Assembly (NCBI GenBank): GCA_964600165.1
Contig: CAZRIP010000117.1
Location: 1-11,191 of the forward strand
Reading direction: 5' to 3'
Source of the DNA: CAZRIP01 sp964600165
GTDB taxonomy: Bacteria > Elusimicrobiota > Elusimicrobia > UBA1565 > UBA9628
DNA length: 11,191 bases
How positions within the stretch are numbered: position 1 is the stretch's first letter; every line of letters begins with the position of its first letter. The translations under genes and the position numbers were made by a program. Positions 6,857 to 11,191 of the stretch are shown here, one piece after another. The notes beneath the pieces are model-generated. The model searched no databases. It was given only the letters and a program-made list of their open reading frames with translations, and was not told where the DNA came from.

Positions 6857-7371
6857 TGGCCGACGACGAGGAAGATCAAAAAGAGCAAGCGTCCGCCGCG
6901 ACGGCCAAGACTCAGACGGCTAGCGGCATGGATCTGGCCAAGCTCATCGGCGGGGCGATCCTCGTGATCGCGTCGACCGGCCTGATGATCCACCGGATGC
7001 CGCACCGGCAATACGTCGCCGTGCACGAGGACAAGCCTCGTCCCCGGCGGCCGGCGGTCGACACCGACAGCCCGGAGGCGCCGTCGGCGCCGAAGGCCTC
7101 GGCCAAGCCGGCGGCCGTCGCCGTCAAGTCCGGAGCGCCCGCGGCCAAGCCCGGCGCGCCGTCCAAGAGCGTCGACGGGCAGCCGTTCACGCTCGTCGCG
7201 CCCGAAAAAGCGCCGGTCATCGATCTGGCCGAAGCTTGCGCGGCCGAGGCGCCGCTGCTCTGCTATCACGTTTCCGATAGCCGGCTGCCGCGCTGCCTGC
7301 GCGGCTACGAGGACTACCTGCGCAAGAGCTGCCTCGACGCGCTGCCCGACTCTACTGCCAGTCGTCGGTGA
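6856..7371 (+). CDS. Membrane-anchored protein with C-terminal four-cysteine (Cys-rich repeat-like) motif
   Basis: 171-aa protein. Residues 1-26 are acidic then polar, 27-45 form one membrane helix (LAKLIGGAILVIASTGLMI), and 60-118 are a Pro/Ala/Lys linker of the kind that spans periplasm or wall. The last 50 residues hold Cys128, Cys136, Cys147 and Cys159 in the pattern C-x7-C-x10-CL-x10-CLxAL. This resembles the cysteine-rich repeat known from Golgi protein GLG1 and short bacterial exported proteins. The acidic N-terminus with no basic flank, followed by MIHRMPHR, makes the orientation uncertain; a periplasmic C-terminus would allow two disulfides. The ATG at 6856 shares its A with the pilin stop (TGATG), so translation is probably coupled. 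Co-expression suggests a role with the pilin, for example anchoring or folding, but this is inference. The last 20 nt overlap the convergent gene. Confidence 0.72.
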   Translation: MADDEEDQKEQASAATAKTQTASGMDLAKLIGGAILVIASTGLMIHRMPHRQYVAVHEDKPRPRRPAVDTDSPEAPSAPKASAKPAAVAVKSGAPAAKPGAPSKSVDGQPFTLVAPEKAPVIDLAEACAAEAPLLCYHVSDSRLPRCLRGYEDYLRKSCLDALPDSTASRR

Positions 7372-7633
7372 CGACCTTCCACCCGAACCGCGCGGCGGTC
7401 TGGCCGTAACCGCGAATGAACGCGGGCGCGTCCTGCAGCGAGAGACCTGAAGCCACGATCGTGTAGGACACGTCGTGCCCGGGCAGCCAGTGAGCGATCG
7501 CGGCGGGCGGCGCCGACTGATGGCGCCGGCGCACGACGTCGAGAGGCAGCGAGGAAGCGGCCACGAACGTCTCCTGCAGCGTTCGGTTCGTGGCCTCGAG
7601 GACGATGCAGAGCCTCTGGGTTGTCGCGATCAT
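7352..7633 (-). CDS. Hypothetical protein, 93 aa
   Basis: Unrecognised small soluble protein with no signal peptide or membrane segment. Its core, around LDVVRRRHQSAPPAA (31-45) and IVASGLSLQDAPAFIRGYG (59-77), reads like an alpha/beta fold. The best support that it is real is its promoter: TTGACG, a 17-nt spacer and TACCCT, ending 6 nt before ATG 7633. It converges on the Cys-motif gene, and the 3' ends overlap by 20 nt. An antisense effect between the two transcripts is possible but unproven. Confidence 0.6.
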   Translation of the reverse strand: MIATTQRLCIVLEATNRTLQETFVAASSLPLDVVRRRHQSAPPAAIAHWLPGHDVSYTIVASGLSLQDAPAFIRGYGQTAARFGWKVVTDDWQ

Positions 7634-7639
7634 GCCGAT

Positions 7640-7668
7640 AGGGTAGCGGCCGAGCCGCCGCGCGTCAA
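7640..7668 (-). promoter_or_regulatory. Sigma70-type promoter of the 93-aa orphan gene
   Basis: On the minus strand, TTGACG (7668-7663), an ideal 17-nt spacer and TACCCT (7645-7640), then 6 nt to the ATG. Initiation about 7 nt after the -10 box would fall on the ATG, so the mRNA is predicted to be leaderless. Confidence 0.65.
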
Positions 7669-7764
7669 GGCGAGCGGGCTTTTCTTACCGCTTTTTTACC
7701 GTCAACGAACGATAACAAAGACTTACCTTCTCCCGGCGCGCGCCTCCTGCTACCATGTTCTTCC

Positions 7765-7770
7765 GGAGGT
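7765..7770 (+). promoter_or_regulatory. Strong Shine-Dalgarno (GGAGGT) setting the start at 7775
   Basis: GGAGGT ends 4 nt before ATG 7775 and fixes that start, although the frame is open to 7475. A TACCAT -10-like box at 7751-7756 lies upstream and would give a leader of about 12 nt. No good -35 is seen at the right spacing. This is the clearest leadered gene in the window. Confidence 0.65.
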
Positions 7771-7774
7771 GCCT

Positions 7775-8296
7775 ATGATCCGAGCGCTCGCCGCCGCCTT
7801 GGTCTTCGCGTTCTCCGCCCAGTGCCGCGCCGAGGATCCCGCTCCCGAGGACATCTCTCCCCCCACGGGCGCGTTCGCGCTGGCGCCCCTCATCGGCGGC
7901 GCGCCCCAGCCCGTCGAGCCCGACCAGCCGGTCCAGCCCGTCGCGTCGTCGATGCAGGATTTCGACGAGCACCTGGCCTCCGACACGCCCGCCGACCTCG
8001 AGCGCTTGGCGCGCCTCTCCTCGCTGCTCGCGCAGGGCGAGCAGGCGCCGCGCCCGGAGCTCGACTGGGCCAGGCGGCGCCTGGCGCTCGCCGTCTCGGC
8101 GAAAAATCTCGCGCGGGCCCGGGCGCGGCTCATGGAGACGATCCGTCGAGAAGGCCTCGCCGACGACTTCGGCGGCGACCAGGTCTTGCCGCCGAACGCC
8201 CCGGACTCCCGGATCGCGCCGTTTGTCGAGATGAAGCTGCGCGGGGCGCGCGAGGCGGCCCGCCAGCTGCTCGACTCGATCAACACCACGCACTAG
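7775..8296 (+). CDS. Hypothetical exported protein, helical
   Basis: 173 aa. The first 19 residues are a Sec signal peptide (MIRALAAALVFAFSAQCRA, then EDPAPED). A Pro-rich low-complexity stretch (21-57) follows, then a mostly helical, Arg/Ala/Leu/Glu-rich region (60-130 and 148-169) with no cysteines. No family recognised. A periplasmic or surface location is predicted from the signal peptide. The start is fixed by GGAGGT 4 nt upstream. The next gene on the strand is another exported orphan 87 nt downstream. Confidence 0.68.
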   Translation: MIRALAAALVFAFSAQCRAEDPAPEDISPPTGAFALAPLIGGAPQPVEPDQPVQPVASSMQDFDEHLASDTPADLERLARLSSLLAQGEQAPRPELDWARRRLALAVSAKNLARARARLMETIRREGLADDFGGDQVLPPNAPDSRIAPFVEMKLRGAREAARQLLDSINTTH

Positions 8297-8371
8297 CCGG
8301 CTCCCTTGGCAGGCCCACAAGACCCAGGCATATCGGGACTTTTGACACTAGCTGACTTGGCGCCCCACGGC

Positions 8372-8377
8372 CATAAT
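8372..8377 (+). promoter_or_regulatory. -10-like CATAAT before the 203-aa exported protein gene
   Basis: CATAAT ends 6 nt before ATG 8384, the same spacing as at three minus-strand genes in the window. A perfect TTGACA at 8342-8347 is 24 nt away, too far for a standard pair, so the -35 is unclear. Confidence 0.4.
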
Positions 8378-8383
8378 ATGATC

Positions 8384-8995
8384 ATGAAGAAATGGCTCGC
8401 TCTCGTACTGGTCCTATGGGCGCCCACGCCCTCCCGCGCCGCGGACGACGGTTGGTCCCGCAAGGAGGAAATCTCTCACTTGCTCGAATCGAGCCGCGTC
8501 TTGAGAGCCTCGATGCAAGGCGCGCAAGCACAAGCGCCGTCAGGCACGGAGGGTCCGAGTATCGTCGTAGGAAAACAAGCGTATAAGCACTGGGCCAGCG
8601 ACTCCGATTTCGAGAAGGCTCGGGAGAATGCGCGGAGCAGCTGCCGCGAGAAAGCGGGCAACGAGCCTATAGGGACGCCGCGTGTGTTCAATGCCTCTCG
8701 CGGCGATTCGCGATGGATCGAAGCCGTGCAGCTCTGCGGACCTGGAACCAGCGAGGAAATGAAAGGCCATCGATTCACGCTGACTGTCGAGAGCGGCATG
8801 TTCGAAGGAGATGACTCCGCCGCCGCGAAGGACTATCATAAAATGGTGGAAGGCCAGCTCGCCGCGAATTGCCGAATCCACGCTCGGCGCGACGGCGACG
8901 CCGAGATCCAAAACGGAGACCATCTCCACGTCGTGCCCGATGGGGCCGTTTTTACGCTCGTCGGCGTCTGTAAATTCGTCGATCCTCCTCGCTAG
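8384..8995 (+). CDS. Hypothetical exported protein with four cysteines
   Basis: 203 aa. Residues 1-19 are a signal peptide (MKKWLALVLVLWAPTPSRA, cleaved before ADDG). The mature part has a charged helical stretch (24-45) and then a mixed domain with Cys87, Cys118, Cys163 and Cys196, consistent with two disulfides in the periplasm. Segments such as FEKARENARSSCREKAG and MVEGQLAANCRIHA suggest a duplicated helix-Cys layout with a following beta segment (WIEAVQLC and FTLVGVCKF). The start may be ATG 8384 or ATG 8378; 8384 is preferred for its Lys-Lys signal-peptide start and the CATAAT spacing. Codons ending in A or T are more frequent than in the neighbours, which may mean a less-expressed or recently gained gene. 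No family recognised. A strong terminator follows. Confidence 0.7.
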   Translation: MKKWLALVLVLWAPTPSRAADDGWSRKEEISHLLESSRVLRASMQGAQAQAPSGTEGPSIVVGKQAYKHWASDSDFEKARENARSSCREKAGNEPIGTPRVFNASRGDSRWIEAVQLCGPGTSEEMKGHRFTLTVESGMFEGDDSAAAKDYHKMVEGQLAANCRIHARRDGDAEIQNGDHLHVVPDGAVFTLVGVCKFVDPPR

Positions 8996-9004
8996 AGCGT
9001 CGGT

Positions 9005-9030
9005 GGGCCCGCCTTCCGGGGGGCCCTTTT
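9005..9030 (+). terminator. Intrinsic terminator after the 203-aa gene
   Basis: GGGCCCGCC (9005-9013) pairs with GGGGGCCC-type sequence to 9026, giving eight pairs with one G/G mismatch and a TTCC loop, followed by TTTT. It begins 10 nt after the stop codon. Confidence 0.75.
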
Positions 9031-9081
9031 GCCCCGTACTCCAGGGCCGAAAGGCTCTCCGCCCGGCGGAGCCGTCAGCGC

Positions 9082-9087
9082 TAGAAT
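9082..9087 (+). promoter_or_regulatory. -10-like TAGAAT before the glutamate synthase-like gene
   Basis: TAGAAT matches the -10 consensus at five of six positions and ends 7 nt before GTG 9095. It sits just after the terminator of the previous gene, where a new promoter is needed. A matching -35 is not evident. Confidence 0.45.
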
Positions 9088-9094
9088 CTCCCTT

Positions 9095-11191
9095 GTGACG
9101 CCCGCCGCAGTCCTCGCCGCCCTGCTGTCTCTGCCCTGTCGCGCCGCCATGCTCGACGCGCGCGGCGCCGCGCAGGCCGAGATTTCGACGCCGTTCGTGC
9201 TGTTTAGCCCCCCGCGGCTCGGAGCGGGCGCGCTCGACGCGCTCCAGGACCCGGTCTTCGACGGCTTGCGGGCGAAGTACGCGGACCCGGCCGTGGAGTC
9301 GATCCTTTCCGAGGCCGGGCCCGCTTTTCTCGAAGAGAAGAGCGCCGTCGAGCGCGCCCGGCTCGTCGACGCGGCGATCGCGCGCGTGGAGACCCGCGCG
9401 CGCGCCGAGGCGGCGAGACTCGCGGATCAAGCGGCCTCCGCCGACCCCAAGGCCGCGGACTATCTCTTGCTCGTCGCCAAGCTGCGCATGCTCGGCGCGG
9501 AGCTGTCGCCGTTTCTAGGCGACGGCGACCTTCTCGAGGTACGCAAGCTCCATGAGAGCGCCCGCGCGCGGCTCGACGCCGGGCAGTCCGCGCGCCTGGC
9601 CGCGGCGATGAAGCGCGAGGCCGCGGCTTTGGGCGGCGTATCGCTCGTCGACGCCGTCGCCGCCGGCCTGCCGACCGTGCCGTCCTCGGCGCTGACCCTG
9701 CCCGTTCTCCAAATGCGCTCCGCTTCCTTCGCGGTCACGGACGTGCCCGCTCCGACTCCGGGGTTGCGGCTCAAGATCGCGGCCGTGCGCGCGGGCTGGG
9801 CCGTCAAGGCCGCGTTCGCGCGCCGCGTCTATCGGGAGGCGCTCTCCTTCGGGCAGTGGGCGCTCGACCATGCCGGCGAGCTCTGGCGCCACTACGTCTC
9901 GCGCCAGGAGGCCGACCGCCACAGCTTCCGCTGGAGCGTCGTCGAAAAGCTCCACAAGAAGGGCGATTTCCGCGGCGCGTTCGGGCATCCCGTCCACGAC
10001 GGCGCCGTCGAGATCATGAGCCCCGTGATCTACCCTCAGGCCGCCGCGGATTCGCTGCGCGTCCAGACGCTCGAGCTCGCGCGCGATCTGCTGCTGCCCG
10101 GCTTGGCGGTCCCGATCAAGCCGGCCTTCATCTCTCCGATGCTCTCGATCTCGGGCATGAGCTATCCGCAGCTCTCGGCTCAATCCCATCTGTCCCTGCT
10201 CTACATTCACCTAAAGCTCGCTCAGGTCGGCGTGCGCCAGCTCTACAACACGGGCGAGGGCAGCCCGTATCTCTTGCTGGGCCTGCTCAACGGCGACCGC
10301 GGCGCGGTCAAGCGCCAGATCGCCGGCTGGAACCTCGCCAACGGACAGTTCAAGAAAGGGAGCTGGGACGAGGCGAAGGTCGACGCTTTCGTCGACCGCC
10401 TGATGGGCGAGCGCGACGAGCTTTTCAAGGGCATGGCCCGCGAAGACCTCGAGAAGGCCCAAATCGTCGCGCAATTCGGCAGCGCGCTCAACGGCGTGCG
10501 CTCGCCGGACTCGAGGATCGACTTCGACCGCCTGCGCGCGATCGGAGACAGCCCGTTCGTCGCGATGACGCAGTTCAAGCTCAAGCAGGCCGCCAAGCGC
10601 GGCGCGAAGGTCGACCCGCGCAAGGTCGACGCCGTCGTCGCCGCCTTCCGCGACATCCCGCGCGACAAGCCCTTCAAGTCGCCGGAGATCAACCTCGACT
10701 TTTCGTCGTACGAAAACATCGCGCGCGCTGTGATCGCGGCCAAGCTCGCCACGCGCAAGCCGGTCTCTCTCAAGTTCGGCGTGGGCGACGTCAAGGACGC
10801 GTACCGCTTCCTGGAGTATTTGCGCGACGCCGGCGCGCTGCCCGATCACATCCAGATCGACGGCCGCGGGGAGGACTTCTCGCCGGGCTCGGGCAACGCC
10901 CCGCCGGGAGCGAACACGAGCCTCCCGTCGCGCGAGGCCGTGATCGTCGTCGACGCGATCTTGCGCAAGCTCGGCGCGCGCGAGAAGGTCTATCTGGAGG
11001 CGACGGGCGACGTCCTGCTCCCGGCCGACGCCGTCGAGCAGCTATTCCTCGGGGCCGACGGCGTGGCCGGCGCGCGCGTGTGGATGGGCATGGGCCTGGG
11101 CTACATGATGGTGCGCGCCTGCGACAGCGGCAACTGCCCTTACGGCATCGCCTCGCGCAACGACACGCTCGTCGGGCTCGGCCTCGAGCCC
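9095..11191 (+). CDS. Divergent FMN-domain glutamate synthase-like protein with long N-terminal extension (3' end outside window)
   Basis: 699 codons without a stop, cut by the window edge. The C-terminal half follows the FMN domain of glutamate synthase: ISGMSYPQLS (352-361, family ISEMSFGALS), NTGEGS (385-390), PVSLKFGVG (556-564), IQIDGRGED (587-595, family DGxxGGT region), ATGDV (636-640), then LGADGVAGARVWMGMGLGY and a CDSGNCPYGIA stretch. The family's three Fe-S cysteines (C-x5-C-x4-C) appear as Tyr670, Cys676 and Cys681, so one ligand is missing. There is no N-terminal glutaminase domain. Residues 1-230 are instead a helical Ala/Arg/Glu-rich extension, beginning with a short hydrophobic segment (PAAVLAALLSLPCRAA) that looks like a signal peptide, odd for a flavoenzyme. 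GTG 9095 is chosen for TAGAAT 7 nt upstream; ATG 9149 is the alternative. An FMN oxidoreductase role is likely, but glutamate synthesis is not assured. Confidence 0.8.
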   Translation, partial: MTPAAVLAALLSLPCRAAMLDARGAAQAEISTPFVLFSPPRLGAGALDALQDPVFDGLRAKYADPAVESILSEAGPAFLEEKSAVERARLVDAAIARVETRARAEAARLADQAASADPKAADYLLLVAKLRMLGAELSPFLGDGDLLEVRKLHESARARLDAGQSARLAAAMKREAAALGGVSLVDAVAAGLPTVPSSALTLPVLQMRSASFAVTDVPAPTPGLRLKIAAVRAGWAVKAAFARRVYREALSFGQWALDHAGELWRHYVSRQEADRHSFRWSVVEKLHKKGDFRGAFGHPVHDGAVEIMSPVIYPQAAADSLRVQTLELARDLLLPGLAVPIKPAFISPMLSISGMSYPQLSAQSHLSLLYIHLKLAQVGVRQLYNTGEGSPYLLLGLLNGDRGAVKRQIAGWNLANGQFKKGSWDEAKVDAFVDRLMGERDELFKGMAREDLEKAQIVAQFGSALNGVRSPDSRIDFDRLRAIGDSPFVAMTQFKLKQAAKRGAKVDPRKVDAVVAAFRDIPRDKPFKSPEINLDFSSYENIARAVIAAKLATRKPVSLKFGVGDVKDAYRFLEYLRDAGALPDHIQIDGRGEDFSPGSGNAPPGANTSLPSREAVIVVDAILRKLGAREKVYLEATGDVLLPADAVEQLFLGADGVAGARVWMGMGLGYMMVRACDSGNCPYGIASRNDTLVGLGLEP

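Noticed and set aside
7652..7690. Possible terminator (GC-rich stretch then TTTTCTT) on the + strand
   Set aside because: The arms pair only with bulges and mismatches, and the GC-rich part is explained by the promoter of the 93-aa gene.
10211..10849. 212-aa minus-strand frame
   Set aside because: Shadow of the glutamate synthase-like gene, whose FMN-domain motifs are on the + strand in this same region.

Overview
The window is about two-thirds G+C throughout, gene-dense, with strongly G/C-ended codons. No rRNA, tRNA, phage, transposon or CRISPR signal was seen. The mix of a type IV pilin-like gene, several short secreted or membrane-tethered orphans, BipA/TypA, an MscS-type channel and a FIST-sensor nucleotide cyclase fits a free-living Gram-negative-type bacterium. 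The pilin (long conserved N-helix, then a basic stretch and a YYADNTG-type segment) reminds me of high-GC Elusimicrobiota genomes. That placement is an inference from memory, not something the window proves.

Left block, + strand (1-3847): a membrane protein with two MscS-like modules, open at its 5' end to the window edge, overlaps by 4 nt (GTGA) a complete typA/bipA gene. About 200 nt of hairpin-rich, non-coding sequence follows and ends in a good intrinsic terminator. It could be a long structured 3' UTR or a separate small RNA.

Middle block (3846-6856): on the minus strand, a FIST-sensor/class III adenylate cyclase is followed 47 nt later by a small secreted Ig-like protein gene. Divergent from the cyclase on the + strand is a prepilin gene. 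The 102-nt region between the two starts carries a face-to-face pair of sigma70-like promoters, and a perfect 10-bp inverted repeat touches both -10 regions. This suggests linked control of a cAMP signalling enzyme and a surface appendage. A gene for a membrane-anchored protein with a C-terminal four-cysteine motif overlaps the pilin stop codon (TGATG).

Right block (7352-11191): a 93-aa orphan on the minus strand has a textbook promoter. Next come two + strand genes for exported proteins of unknown function, the second ending at a strong terminator. Last is a gene running off the right edge whose protein is a divergent FMN-domain glutamate-synthase relative, with a long N-terminal extension, a possible signal peptide and a Tyr in place of one iron-sulfur cysteine.

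A recurring feature is a -10-like hexamer six or seven nucleotides before the start codon of five genes on both strands. Transcription would then begin on or next to the start codon, so leaderless mRNAs may be common in this genome.
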